Source of the DNA: Glaciecola punicea ACAM 611
GTDB taxonomy: Bacteria; Pseudomonadota; Gammaproteobacteria; Enterobacterales; Alteromonadaceae
Direction: 5' to 3'
DNA: 64,000 nucleotides
NCBI RefSeq assembly: GCF_000252165.1
Contig: NZ_BAET01000007.1
Location: 310,001-374,000 of the forward strand
A program made the translations under genes and the position numbers. Every line of letters starts with the position of its first letter. The stretch's first letter is position 1. The notes beneath the pieces are model-generated. The model was not told the origin of the DNA. It was given only the letters and a program-made list of their open reading frames with translations, and searched no databases. Shown here one piece after another: positions 19,659 to 28,845 of the stretch.

Positions 19659-20177
19659 TTAAAAAGCTGATGTATCTTGAAACAAACCGACTTTTAAATC
19701 TTTTGCGGTATAAATAACGCGGCCGTCTACAGATACCGAACCGTCAGCCATACCCATGTACAACCTGCGTTTAATAACGCGCTTGAAGTCTATTCTGTAC
19801 GTGACTTTTTTCGCGGTAGGCAATATCTGACCTGTGAATTTAACCTCACCCACACCTAGTGCTCTGCCTTTTCCTGGACCACCGGTCCAGCCTAAGAAGA
19901 AACCAACGAGCTGCCACATAGCGTCGAGTCCTAGGCAGCCCGGCATTACCGGATCTCCTGGGAAGTGGCAATCAAAGAACCAAAGATCAGGTGAAATATC
20001 AAGCTCTGCTTCAATAAAACCTTTACCGTTTTCACCGCCTTCTTCACTAATATTGATGATACGGTCCATCATTAGCATGTTAGGTGCAGGCAATTGGCTG
20101 TTACCAGGTCCGAATAGTTCACCGCTGCTGCATGACAATAATTCTTCCCGTGTAAAACTGTTTTGATTCATAGGCAT
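19659..20177 (-). CDS. fabA: 3-hydroxydecanoyl-ACP dehydratase/isomerase
   Basis: A 172-residue hot-dog-fold enzyme that dehydrates 3-hydroxydecanoyl-ACP and isomerises it to the cis-3 isomer, starting unsaturated fatty acid synthesis. The sequence is nearly collinear with E. coli Fab[13 protein letters not shown], the catalytic His in [15 protein letters not shown] and the Asp in [14 protein letters not shown], ending GLFQDTSAF. The ATG at 20177 has an in-frame alternative two codons later (MNQ). A FabR-like palindrome lies about 50 bp upstream. Confidence 0.96.
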   Translation of the reverse strand: MPMNQNSFTREELLSCSSGELFGPGNSQLPAPNMLMMDRIINISEEGGENGKGFIEAELDISPDLWFFDCHFPGDPVMPGCLGLDAMWQLVGFFLGWTGGPGKGRALGVGEVKFTGQILPTAKKVTYRIDFKRVIKRRLYMGMADGSVSVDGRVIYTAKDLKVGLFQDTSAF

Positions 20178-20225
20178 AGTCTTTTCTTTTTCAGTTATTA
20201 TATTATTCTAATTATGCGCTAATTT

Positions 20226-20243
20226 AGCGAACACTTGTACGCA
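20226..20243 (-). promoter_or_regulatory. FabR-like operator upstream of fabA
   Basis: The plus strand reads AGCGAACACTTGTACGCA; on the minus strand this is TGCGTACAAGTGTTCGCT, very close to the FabR palindrome (AGCGTACA n TGTTCGCT type) known at E. coli fabA and fabB. It lies 49 bp upstream of the fabA start, within the likely promoter. FabR represses unsaturated fatty acid genes in response to unsaturated acyl thioesters (family knowledge). No fabR gene is in this window. Confidence 0.7.
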
Positions 20244-20326
20244 AAACAACTCTGAGCAGTTAAAAAAAGTAAAATAATTTGATTTTTGTTTTACACTGTA
20301 AGTAACCGTTGGTGATTAATACAAAT

Positions 20327-20611
20327 ATGAAAAATAAAAAGTTAGTAGCAAACGCTGAAAAACAAAAGCGTTATAGAGATCGACAGAAATCTTTGGGGAA
20401 AAAAATGGTGCGCGGTTATGTTACCCCTGAGGCCATGGAAAATTATAAAGAAATGGCCGAAATAACAGGATGGACCGACAACGATATTATCTCTAACTCG
20501 TTACGCATAACCTATGCAGCTTATAGGAATAGGCAAATCCGTTTTTTAAATAAGTGGTTGCAAGAAGATGATGTTCGAAAAAAGGCAAAGCAAAATAAAG
20601 ACTCTAGTTAA
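20327..20611 (+). CDS. Small basic protein, possible ribbon-helix-helix type
   Basis: A 94-residue, highly charged protein beginning MKNKKLVANAEKQKRYRDRQ. It has a basic N-terminal segment and a short strand-like piece (KMVRGYVTPEA) before two helices. That layout resembles small CopG/RepB-like DNA-binding proteins, but I do not recognise a named family. I prefer the ATG at 20327; a GTG at 20312 is possible. It is convergent with the atypical photolyase gene, overlapping it by 8 bp, and divergent from fabA. Function unknown. Confidence 0.6.
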   Translation: MKNKKLVANAEKQKRYRDRQKSLGKKMVRGYVTPEAMENYKEMAEITGWTDNDIISNSLRITYAAYRNRQIRFLNKWLQEDDVRKKAKQNKDSS

Positions 20612-22106
20612 GTACTGAATGCTTGCGTAGCACGCGTTTTGCCTCGCGTTTAACGTCGTCACGCTTTCTAAACGCCCATAGCCTGTCGCGCGCTTTTTTG
20701 GCTGCAAGGGTCACATCCACAATCGGCAGACAATAGTCGCGCTCTACATTAATATTGTGCATAGCTGCTTCTAAGGGCGGCATAAGTGCAGGTTCATGAA
20801 TGTAGTGATTAGGCAAACTGGCAATTTCGGGCACCCATTTGCGAATGAATACGCCATCAGGGTCTTTTTCCTGCGACTGTTTGATAGGGCTATATATGCG
20901 AATGGTATTGGTGCCCGTAATACCGGCCTGCATTTGAAATTGTGGGTAGTGAATGCCAGGCTCAAAATCAAGAAACAGTTTACCTAAGTAATCAACACCT
21001 CGGAGCCAGTCTATATTCAGGTGATGACATAGAAAGCTGACTACCATAGCGCGCATTCTAAAATTTAAATAGCCCGTTGCGATAAGTGCGCGCATGCTGG
21101 CATCTACAATAGGAACGCCTGTTTTTCCTTGCTGCCACGCTATTAGTAGTTCGTGACTTAAAGTTGAACTGTCGTATTCAAATTTTCCATAAGCTTTGTT
21201 GACTGGCCTAAACTGCATGTGGTGTTCACTTTCAAACTTTTGTATGAAATGACAGTGCCAGCTTAGTCTGGCACAAAACGCCTCTATAGAACGGGCCCAA
21301 CCATCGCGATGACGGTGCTCTAGGGCTTGTTGAAATACTTGCCTTATTGATATATTGCCCCAGGCTAAGTAGGGTGATAAGCGCGAGCATGTTGTTCTTG
21401 CTTCGTCTGGTTTGCCAATGTTGCCAAAATAGCGTTTGCCTCTTGCTTTGAAGAAGTCGTGTAAAGTGTACCAAGCGCGCTTTTCACCTCCTGGTTGAAA
21501 CAATGAAGCTGGTGTTAGCCATGCTTGCGGCAATTCCTCAAGTAGCACACTAAAGGCGAGGTTTTTTGTATAAGGTTTTATATCGCTAAGGACAGGGTCG
21601 ACAACCGGCGCCGATATTTGTTGATACCAGTGCTTTCGCCAGGCATATCTATGGTGCAAGGGACGTTTAACCGCGCTATAAGCCGACTCTTGCCATTTAA
21701 CATGGTGCTGTTTGCACCATTTCTCCAGCTCAATATCGCGTAAGTAACTTGTTTGTAAGCCTATTTCTTGATGGCTAAATATATGGCTCAAGCCTTGATG
21801 GGTAAGGGCTTCTACTACGCTAAGCATATCTTTTTGAAAGATGCTCACTGTGATGTTAAAGGGTAATAACTGTTGATTTAGATCAGCGATAGACTCACAA
21901 ATAAAGCGCCAATGACGCAGGTCCATATGCGGGTCTGCTAATTGTAAGGGTTCAATAACATAAGCAATTACAATGGGCTTGCCCAAGGTAATTGCATCAA
22001 CAAGTGGCTTATGATCACGCAGCCTCAAATCCCGCTTCAACCATACCAGTGAAAAAGTATCACTCGTGTTTGCGTGTGAACCTTGCATTGTGCTTGCTAC
22101 TGCCAT
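20604..22106 (-). CDS. Atypical photolyase/cryptochrome family protein
   Basis: A 500-residue protein with the N-terminal alpha/beta domain of the photolyase family (LVWLKRDLRLRDHKPL, about residues 20-35) and the helical FAD domain (LSPYLAWGNISIRQVFQ, WQQGKTGVPIVDASMRALIATGYLNFRMRAMVVSFL). The segment usually reading N-x-x-G-W-Q-W in photolyases is here HYPQFQMQAGITG (about 386-398). By manual alignment the FAD-facing Asn is His386 and the FAD-proximal Trp is Phe390, while the middle Trp (W367, in IDWLRG) is kept. It overlaps the cry-DASH gene by 10 bp, so the two are coupled. Repair or sensory activity cannot be decided from sequence. Confidence 0.85.
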   Translation of the reverse strand: MAVASTMQGSHANTSDTFSLVWLKRDLRLRDHKPLVDAITLGKPIVIAYVIEPLQLADPHMDLRHWRFICESIADLNQQLLPFNITVSIFQKDMLSVVEALTHQGLSHIFSHQEIGLQTSYLRDIELEKWCKQHHVKWQESAYSAVKRPLHHRYAWRKHWYQQISAPVVDPVLSDIKPYTKNLAFSVLLEELPQAWLTPASLFQPGGEKRAWYTLHDFFKARGKRYFGNIGKPDEARTTCSRLSPYLAWGNISIRQVFQQALEHRHRDGWARSIEAFCARLSWHCHFIQKFESEHHMQFRPVNKAYGKFEYDSSTLSHELLIAWQQGKTGVPIVDASMRALIATGYLNFRMRAMVVSFLCHHLNIDWLRGVDYLGKLFLDFEPGIHYPQFQMQAGITGTNTIRIYSPIKQSQEKDPDGVFIRKWVPEIASLPNHYIHEPALMPPLEAAMHNINVERDYCLPIVDVTLAAKKARDRLWAFRKRDDVKREAKRVLRKHSVLN

Positions 22107-23404
22107 TTAGAGATGAAAGCTCCTTTCGGATCGTAAATTTCAGTCTGCTTCGCCAGATTAAATTGGCGATGTCCGCGAGGATCGCTGCCTACGCCAGCCA
22201 AATACTGCCAATTGCCATAATTGCTGGCAACGTCAAAATCTATTAATACTTCTTCAAAGTAAGCCGCACCGTAGCGCCAATCTAACTGTAGTTCATGCAC
22301 AAAGCAGCTTGCCACTAGCTGGCGCGAACGGTTCGACATAAAACCGGTAGCGGCAAGCTGTTTCATTGCAGCATTGACAATAGGGTAGGCGGTAGTGCCG
22401 TCTTTCCACTGCATAAAAGCAGCGTCGTTATGCATAACGGCGGGCGGTTTGTTTTGTATGCCGCCAAAATTGAAAAATAAGCCAGCTTGTTTTTTTGCCT
22501 GCAGATGAAAAAATTCACGCCACAGTAATTCAAAGAATAGCCAATAGGTGGAGTCGTTTTTTACGCGCTGGGCTTCATACTTTGTTAGCTGCTGATTGAT
22601 GTAGGCGGGTGATACGAAACCTGCGGCGAGGTAGGCTGAAAAGCGACTTGAAAAATCCCAGCCGTCTAAGCCATTTCTGGTTTCTTTATAGCTTGCTATT
22701 GAGTCGGTATTAAAGAAATAGTCGTTTATGCGGGCTCTTGCATTTTCTTCACCGCCTGTATATCCATTTTTGCTGCTTGTGTGTTTTGGCTTGTAGCTTA
22801 CAAGCGGCTCAGTGTTTAATAAGGGCTTGTGTACACTTAGCGTTTGGCTAAGCTTTTGATTAAATTCCTCTTTTAAATATTCTTGCAGATGCTTGCGAAC
22901 AGTCAGATTCTTTTCTACCTTTCGCCGAAATGGTGAGAAAACATCGGGCATGTCTGCCATATCGAAGGGCAGTGCATCGTGCATAAGTAAATAATGACTT
23001 TGCCCATCAATAAGATGGGTTTTAGGGTGCAATTTTCGCAATTGCGCAATTTGCTTTTGTTCATTAAAACCATAGTGATGCTCAAAACTGATGCAGTCTA
23101 TATTATTGTTATTGATAAGTTCGCTTATATTTCTAACGGGATCGCCGCTAAACATATGCAGATCTATGTTTGCATCGTTTAACGCAGCTTCAAGAGCCAG
23201 CAGGCCCTGATCTAAGAATGTATGCCTATGCTTGCCTAAATGGCAGTGTCCATATTTGCTTCGCCTTAGATTTTCTGGGTCAAATATGTAGGCTGCAACC
23301 ACGTAGTCGCATTCATTAACAAGTTTATGTAAGGCTTCATTATCATCAATTCGTAAGTCGTGTCTGAATAAATGCAGGCCAAATTTATGTGCTTTTGTTT
23401 TCAT
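22097..23404 (-). CDS. Cryptochrome DASH
   Basis: A 435-residue protein of the cry-DASH clade: N-terminal LHLFRHDLRIDDNEAL, then GGEENARARINDYF, YKETRNGLDGWDFSSRFSAYLAAGFVSP, NDSTYWLFFELLWREFF and SNYGNWQYLAGVGSDPRG. DASH proteins bind FAD and a folate antenna and repair cyclobutane dimers mainly in single-stranded DNA (family knowledge). It is the first gene of a minus-strand pair with the atypical PHR protein and is divergent from the class I photolyase across 144 bp, so all may share a light-responsive control region (inference). Confidence 0.9.
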   Translation of the reverse strand: MKTKAHKFGLHLFRHDLRIDDNEALHKLVNECDYVVAAYIFDPENLRRSKYGHCHLGKHRHTFLDQGLLALEAALNDANIDLHMFSGDPVRNISELINNNNIDCISFEHHYGFNEQKQIAQLRKLHPKTHLIDGQSHYLLMHDALPFDMADMPDVFSPFRRKVEKNLTVRKHLQEYLKEEFNQKLSQTLSVHKPLLNTEPLVSYKPKHTSSKNGYTGGEENARARINDYFFNTDSIASYKETRNGLDGWDFSSRFSAYLAAGFVSPAYINQQLTKYEAQRVKNDSTYWLFFELLWREFFHLQAKKQAGLFFNFGGIQNKPPAVMHNDAAFMQWKDGTTAYPIVNAAMKQLAATGFMSNRSRQLVASCFVHELQLDWRYGAAYFEEVLIDFDVASNYGNWQYLAGVGSDPRGHRQFNLAKQTEIYDPKGAFISKWQ

Positions 23405-23548
23405 ATCGTTTCTTTTCGTTTCATTATTAATTTTTGGACACTGACGTTTAATTACTAACTTAGGCTCCTAAGCGATCTATATTAAAGTGTGTAGAGTAAA
23501 AAAGGGTATTATGAAGCGTAGCTAAAACCAAACAAGTTCACTAATAAT

Positions 23549-24997
23549 ATGCCCAGTCCGCCAGAAAATAACAACAAAGCGTCTATCATGTGGTTCAGAC
23601 AAGATTTACGCGTGAAAGACAACCCTGCACTCATCAAGGCTGCTAAACAAAGCAAAGTATTGCCGGTGTATATTTATGATACTAGCGTGCCGCAAAATGC
23701 AGTGTTAGGCGGCGCGTCTAAATGGTGGCTACATCACGCGCTTGTGGCTTTGCAGGAATCGCTGGACGGCAATTTGTTGGTATTAAGCGGAGATCCACAA
23801 GAGATTTTACTGTCGTTGTGCACTCAGCATAACATTTCTAGTGTGCACTGGAATCGTATGTATGAGCCTTGGGCAATAGCACGCGACACCGCCATTAAAA
23901 AAGCACTCAAGGCCAGTGAGTGCGATGCGCTAAGCACAAACGGCAGCTTGCTATGGGAGCCCATGCAAGTGCTGAAAAAAGATGAAACACCCTATAAAGT
24001 ATTTACCCCTTATTATAAAAACGGCTGCTTAAATGCCCCGGATCCACGTTATCCGCAGCGCAAACCGCCGTTATCATTCATGGATGACATGGACGAAGTG
24101 AAGGGATATCAAGGCGTTGACAGCCTAGCCCTTCTTCCGCGTGTTAACTGGGATTTGCATATGCAAGAAATGTGGAATGTCAGTGAGCAGGGCGCGCAGT
24201 GCAAGCTAGAGTATTTTATTAAACAGGCCATTGAAGAATATAACGATGACAGAAACGTACCGTCTGTTGCCGGCACATCACAGCTTTCTCCGTATTTTCA
24301 TTTTGGTTTGATATCGCCAAATCAAGCATGGTATGCAGTGCACGACGCCTTTAATGGCAGTCGCGAAAATAAGGGAGTGTACGTCTACTTAAGTGAGCTT
24401 GGCTGGCGAGAATTCTCTTACTATTTGCTATTTCATTTTAACGATATTCAAAATAGAAACTTCAACACAAAATTCGATAACTTTCCGTGGGTGCAAGACA
24501 AAGAGGGTTTGCGTGCTTGGCAACAGGGAAAAACCGGCGTGCCTATTGTGGATGCGGGTATGCGAGAACTTTACCAAACCGGCTATATGCATAATAGAGT
24601 GCGTATGATAGTCGCGTCATACTTAGTCAAAAACCTGTTAATTGACTGGCGTGAAGGAGAGCGGTGGTTTTGGGACTGTTTGTTAGACGCAGATTCAGCG
24701 AGTAATTCAGCCGGTTGGCAATGGGTCGCTGGCTCTGGCGCAGATGCCTCTCCTTACTTTAGAATATTCAATCCTATTTTACAGGGTGAAAAGTTCGATA
24801 AAGAAGGCGCTTATGTTAAAAAATATTGCCCGGAACTAAGCAAGCTTGGCAAAAAGTTTCTGCATAAACCTTGGGAAGCCAGTGAACAAGAGCTTTTATC
24901 TGCCAATATTGTGTTGGGTAAAGACTATCCAAAACCGATTGTTGACTTAAAAAAATCTCGTGTTAGAGCACTCGATGCGTACAAGACGATTAAGTAA
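23549..24997 (+). CDS. phrB: Deoxyribodipyrimidine photolyase, class I (CPD)
   Basis: A 482-residue protein that should use FAD and light to split cyclobutane pyrimidine dimers. N-terminal IMWFRQDLRVKDNPAL; FAD-domain motifs TSQLSPYFHFGLISP, WQQGKTGVPIVDAGMRELYQTGYMHNRVRM, WREGERWFWD and SNSAGWQWVAGSGADASPYFRIFNP, which contains the expected Asn and Trp around the flavin. Length is normal for the class (E. coli 472). It faces away from the cry-DASH gene and is followed after 48 bp by the Fe-S photolyase gene, so those two are probably co-transcribed. Confidence 0.93.
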   Translation: MPSPPENNNKASIMWFRQDLRVKDNPALIKAAKQSKVLPVYIYDTSVPQNAVLGGASKWWLHHALVALQESLDGNLLVLSGDPQEILLSLCTQHNISSVHWNRMYEPWAIARDTAIKKALKASECDALSTNGSLLWEPMQVLKKDETPYKVFTPYYKNGCLNAPDPRYPQRKPPLSFMDDMDEVKGYQGVDSLALLPRVNWDLHMQEMWNVSEQGAQCKLEYFIKQAIEEYNDDRNVPSVAGTSQLSPYFHFGLISPNQAWYAVHDAFNGSRENKGVYVYLSELGWREFSYYLLFHFNDIQNRNFNTKFDNFPWVQDKEGLRAWQQGKTGVPIVDAGMRELYQTGYMHNRVRMIVASYLVKNLLIDWREGERWFWDCLLDADSASNSAGWQWVAGSGADASPYFRIFNPILQGEKFDKEGAYVKKYCPELSKLGKKFLHKPWEASEQELLSANIVLGKDYPKPIVDLKKSRVRALDAYKTIK

Positions 24998-25045
24998 ACA
25001 GTATTAATTCAATAGCCCATTTGCCGTAATCTTCGGAGCGTAATT

Positions 25046-26584
25046 ATGTCAACCCTTTGCTTGTTATTAGGCGATCACCTTAGCCTAAACATGTCTTCAT
25101 TAAGCAGCATCAATAAACAAACCGACACGGTATTATTGTGCGAGGTGAAAGCAGAAGCCACCTATGTAAAGCATCACAAAGCCAAAATTGCATTTTTGTT
25201 TAGTGCTATGCGTCACTTTGCCATATCCCTGCAAGATAATGGTTATAAAGTCGAGTACGTTCACTACAACGATGAAAACAACCAAGGCTCGCTGTTTGCT
25301 CAGGTACAATACATGGTGAAACAGCTCGGCATTGAGAAGGTGGTGCTAGCTAAACCTGGTGAATATAGACTATTTCAAGATGTTGAGACGTGGACTGCAA
25401 AGCTTAACATTCCTGTGGTGGTAAGAGATGACAATCGCTTTATGGCCAGTGAACAGGATTTTACTGATTGGGCAGAAGGTAAAAAACAGTACCGTATGGA
25501 GTTTTTTTATCGTGAGGTGAGAAGGCGTTTTAATATTCTGATGGATGATAAGCAGCCCGTAGGCGGAAAATGGAACTTTGACGCTGACAACCGAGAAAAG
25601 TTACCTAAAAACTTATCACCGCCCGAGCCAACTACGTTCCCCCCAGATGCAATGACTAAAGACGTCATCGCTTTAGTGAAAGAAGAGTTTGGCGATCACT
25701 TTGGCGATATTAACGACTTTCATTATGCGGTTACCAGAGAGCAAGCCTTAGAAGTGCTAAAGGTGTTTATAGCCGATAGGCTGCCCAAGTTCGGGACTTA
25801 CCAAGACGCTATGGTGCAGGATCAAGCGTGGATGTATCACTCACATGTTTCGTTTTACATAAACGCAGGCATGCTGCACCCTGAAGAAGCAATACTGGCG
25901 GCGCAGGAGGCTTATTATAGCGGGCATGCGCCCATTAATTCAGTGGAAGGTTTTATTCGGCAAATACTCGGATGGCGTGAGTACATGCGCGGTTTTTATT
26001 GGTACTTTATGCCAGGCCTAAAAACGGATAACTATTTGCAGGCGGTAAACGCGCTTCCCGAGTTTTACTGGGACGGTAAAACCGACATGAATTGTTTGAG
26101 CCAGTGTGTAAAGCAAACTAAAGAGCATGCCTACGCTCATCATATCCAAAGACTCATGGTACTGGGTAATTTCGCTTTATTGGCAGGGCTTGATCCTGAG
26201 CAGGTAAACGAGTGGTATCTGATTGTATATGCCGATGCTTACGAATGGGTAGAATTGCCCAATGTAAGCGGCATGATCTTATACAGCGACGGCGGTCATT
26301 TGGCCAGTAAGCCTTATGCGGCAAGTGGTTCATATATTAATAAAATGTCTAATTACTGTAGCCATTGCCACTACAGTGTGAAAGAAAAAACCGGTCCGCA
26401 GGCCTGTCCTTTCAACTACTTGTACTGGGGCTTTATTAATAAACATAAAGATAAGTTTGAGAAAAATCCACGAATGGCCATGATATATCGCACTATGGCA
26501 AAAATGGACCAAACCAAGCTAGGCCATATGCTAGACGACGCCGACAAGTTCATCATTAAATTAGAACAGAATGAAAAAGTCTGA
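25046..26584 (+). CDS. Iron-sulfur photolyase of the bacterial (6-4) type (FeS-BCP / PhrB-like)
   Basis: A 512-residue protein starting [18 protein letters not shown], with [27 protein letters not shown], and [17 protein letters not shown]. Four cysteines, C350 (DMNC), C438 and C441 (YCSHC) and C454 (ACPF), fall at the same residue numbers as the [4Fe-4S] ligands of Agrobacterium PhrB, the founding prokaryotic (6-4) photolyase. This supports Fe-S cluster and (6-4) photoproduct repair (family knowledge). The end overlaps a DUF2256 gene. With the neighbouring CPD enzyme it would cover both main UV lesions. Confidence 0.92.
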   Translation: MSTLCLLLGDHLSLNMSSLSSINKQTDTVLLCEVKAEATYVKHHKAKIAFLFSAMRHFAISLQDNGYKVEYVHYNDENNQGSLFAQVQYMVKQLGIEKVVLAKPGEYRLFQDVETWTAKLNIPVVVRDDNRFMASEQDFTDWAEGKKQYRMEFFYREVRRRFNILMDDKQPVGGKWNFDADNREKLPKNLSPPEPTTFPPDAMTKDVIALVKEEFGDHFGDINDFHYAVTREQALEVLKVFIADRLPKFGTYQDAMVQDQAWMYHSHVSFYINAGMLHPEEAILAAQEAYYSGHAPINSVEGFIRQILGWREYMRGFYWYFMPGLKTDNYLQAVNALPEFYWDGKTDMNCLSQCVKQTKEHAYAHHIQRLMVLGNFALLAGLDPEQVNEWYLIVYADAYEWVELPNVSGMILYSDGGHLASKPYAASGSYINKMSNYCSHCHYSVKEKTGPQACPFNYLYWGFINKHKDKFEKNPRMAMIYRTMAKMDQTKLGHMLDDADKFIIKLEQNEKV

Positions 26585-26705
26585 TTTACCCACTAAAACC
26601 TGCTTGGTTTGTTCCTTGCCCTTTACGTGGCGTAAGAAGTGGGAGCGAAACTGGGACAGCGTGAAATATTGCTCCCAAAGATGTAGGCGCAATAAGCGGG
26701 GATGA
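26571..26705 (+). CDS. DUF2256 small zinc-ribbon-like protein
   Basis: A 44-residue protein beginning [18 protein letters not shown], with [21 protein letters not shown]. Two CxxC/CxxxC pairs (C11, C14, C34, C38) suggest a metal-binding knuckle. It matches DUF2256, which in many bacteria sits next to or is fused to photolyase/cryptochrome genes. It overlaps the 3' end of the Fe-S photolyase gene by 14 bp in another frame, so it is surely co-expressed. Its function is unknown; a role with the photolyase is inferred from linkage. Confidence 0.88.
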   Translation: MKKSDLPTKTCLVCSLPFTWRKKWERNWDSVKYCSQRCRRNKRG

Positions 26706-26748
26706 CTACCTTTCGTTTTTGACAGGAGAATCATGCCAATGAGCAAGA

Positions 26749-27483
26749 TTAAAATAGATTTTTTATACTAAGGCCCACTAACAAGGCAAAACTAAAGCTC
26801 AATAAAGTCCCTAGCATAATATACTCAGTTAATTTTCTGTCGTTTTGACGGCGCATATCGCCAAATCTAAAGACACTTTTGGCGGCTAATAAAAAACCTA
26901 TTGCGGCAAATTGACCCAATAAAACAAAGGTAATAATTAAAAATCGCTCGAGTGCTCCTATGTATTCCCCCGCGGTTTGTAAGCCTGAGTTCTCTTGAGT
27001 TGCTGCTTCAAACTGTTGAAGGTAGGGTCTTAATAGCAGTTGAATTAGGATTGACAGTGGCTTGTAAGCGAGCAGATAGCCAATAATGATAGCGAAAACA
27101 CCGATGGTAAATTGCGTTTGCATGAGGCTTAGTATACTGGCAAACGTTATTCCCGACAGCCACAAGCTGACACCTAGCAAGATGAGTAAATGGCCCGTTT
27201 GGTCTAACACAAAATATTTAGTCGTAAAGCCCATATAGGTTTTCCATATGTCAATCATGTAGTGAGTCACAATAATAATGAGCAAAGCTAAGGCCAATTC
27301 GCTCGACAGCGCCACACCGCCAACATATAAAGCAGTAAAGGTAAGCAAGGTATGCACGCTCATGTGCTTGAGTAGGCCCACCGATTTTATCTTATATTTT
27401 ACTTTATCCATTATCCACGAATAAGGCTGTAGATAAAAATCGGCCACAATATGTGCTAGCACTAAGCAGGCAAATAACATCAT
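26749..27483 (-). CDS. DUF3307 membrane protein
   Basis: A 244-residue integral membrane protein with about six hydrophobic segments. The N-terminal FACLVLAHIVADFYLQP and KSVGLLKHMSVHTLLTF contain the conserved HxxxDF and KH...H histidines/acids that I recognise from DUF3307. Its start overlaps the end of the SatD-like gene (ATGA), so the two form an operon. The SatD-DUF3307 pair recurs in many bacteria; its role is not established. Confidence 0.8.
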   Translation of the reverse strand: MMLFACLVLAHIVADFYLQPYSWIMDKVKYKIKSVGLLKHMSVHTLLTFTALYVGGVALSSELALALLIIIVTHYMIDIWKTYMGFTTKYFVLDQTGHLLILLGVSLWLSGITFASILSLMQTQFTIGVFAIIIGYLLAYKPLSILIQLLLRPYLQQFEAATQENSGLQTAGEYIGALERFLIITFVLLGQFAAIGFLLAAKSVFRFGDMRRQNDRKLTEYIMLGTLLSFSFALLVGLSIKNLF

Positions 27484-28109
27484 AAAATCAGCTCCTTTAC
27501 GTTGTCTTCAAAATAATATATAAATTGTTTGATTAAATCGGCATTACCACGCAGCAGATGCGCGTTAACATTTTGCCGCGACATATCAAGTAAGGAGGCA
27601 ATTTTTTTTTGTTCAGGAAAATCGTGCTTAATGTACCAGTAAATAACCAGCGCCTGCTTGGCCGATAGCCCAGTAAGAATCCGATTTAAAAAAGCCAAAC
27701 TCAAATAAGACGCGCGATTAAAGGACTCTACATACACGCCTAGTTCTGCGCTGTTTACGCTGTCTAATTTACGCCCGGACTGCACAAATACATCGTCCAT
27801 TCTATCATGCAGGCTAGTCACAGGCGTACTAATAAAGCCAAGTGCCAAAGATTGGGTAATATTGACAGGAACGTTAAGAGTCGACAACATAAAGAGTTTT
27901 AATAGCAGCGAACTGCGCAGTGAGGAAACGGCATTAGGGTACATAATTTGAAATGCGTCACCTCGGTAGAACTCAATAAGACTGTCTTGTTCTGTTTGAA
28001 TATTACCTAGACATTTTTTTAAAGAAGCCATTGTTAATGCCAGTTGATCCACTGGTATTGAGGTTGAACCCACCAGATCGCTGGTTTCGACTGCTATAAG
28101 GTTTTTCAT
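27480..28109 (-). CDS. SatD-like putative regulatory protein
   Basis: A 209-residue soluble protein. The N-terminal half (AVETSDLVGSTSI, then FYRGDAFQI and VQSGRKLD) resembles the SatD family, which has a nucleotide-cyclase-like fold. The C-terminal 50 residues contain a helix-turn-helix-like stretch (KKIASLLDMSRQNVNAHLLRG), so DNA binding is plausible. It is translationally coupled to the DUF3307 membrane protein. A 286-bp non-coding gap separates it from the divergent DUF188 gene. The signal or ligand is unknown. Confidence 0.75.
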   Translation of the reverse strand: MKNLIAVETSDLVGSTSIPVDQLALTMASLKKCLGNIQTEQDSLIEFYRGDAFQIMYPNAVSSLRSSLLLKLFMLSTLNVPVNITQSLALGFISTPVTSLHDRMDDVFVQSGRKLDSVNSAELGVYVESFNRASYLSLAFLNRILTGLSAKQALVIYWYIKHDFPEQKKIASLLDMSRQNVNAHLLRGNADLIKQFIYYFEDNVKELIL

Positions 28110-28395
28110 TCTTGTTACTCTATTTACATTTTACGCTACATATTGAGTATGCAATAAAGCGACACTAGGTGCAAACGAAAATAATTGCTTTACCATACGC
28201 AATTGATTTAGATTGCATCACAAGCTAGCTAACTTTTTAGGCTAAGTGCAAGTGGTAAAAGCAAAAATATTGTAATTGTTGAGTGTGCAAACGCGCGTAC
28301 TTAGTATTCATTTCGCATATTACTGCTTTAACAAGTCATCGCAGCATCATTATTGTATACTTTAACTAAGCCATACCTCTACAACAGTAAAATTT

Positions 28396-28845
28396 ATGAA
28401 AATTATCGTTGATGCAGACGCTTGCCCAGTTGTCATTAAAGAAATATTATTTAAAGCAGCGCAGCGCACCGGAATATCGCTACTATTAATCGCCAATCAT
28501 GCGATGAAAATACCGCCTAGCAGCAATATTCAGTTCATACAGGTGCCTGGAGGATTTGATATTGCCGACGACGAAATAGTTGAAAGAGCCCAAGCAAATG
28601 ACTTGATAATAACGTCTGATATACCGTTAGCAGCAGACGTTATTGCCAAAGACGGCTTGGTGCTCTCTCCGCGCGGCGAAGTGCTCGATAAAGAAAATAT
28701 AAAGGGGCGCTTAACCACGCGCGATTTTATGGATACAATGCGCGCAAGCGGCGTGCAAACTGGCGGGCCACCGCCTATGAGCCAACGCGAACGCAAAGAG
28801 TTTGCCGGGCATCTTGACCGTTTTTTAGCAAGCATCGCGCGTTAG
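28396..28845 (+). CDS. yaiI: YaiI/YqxD family protein (DUF188, PIN-like)
   Basis: A 149-residue cytoplasmic protein with [15 protein letters not shown] at the start, [13 protein letters not shown] and [11 protein letters not shown] in the middle, and the [14 protein letters not shown] motif near the C-terminus, all hallmarks of the YaiI/YqxD family. The fold is PIN-like with conserved acidic residues, suggesting a nuclease, but no activity is proven. Length matches E. coli YaiI (152). It is a single-gene unit. Confidence 0.9.
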   Translation: MKIIVDADACPVVIKEILFKAAQRTGISLLLIANHAMKIPPSSNIQFIQVPGGFDIADDEIVERAQANDLIITSDIPLAADVIAKDGLVLSPRGEVLDKENIKGRLTTRDFMDTMRASGVQTGGPPPMSQRERKEFAGHLDRFLASIAR

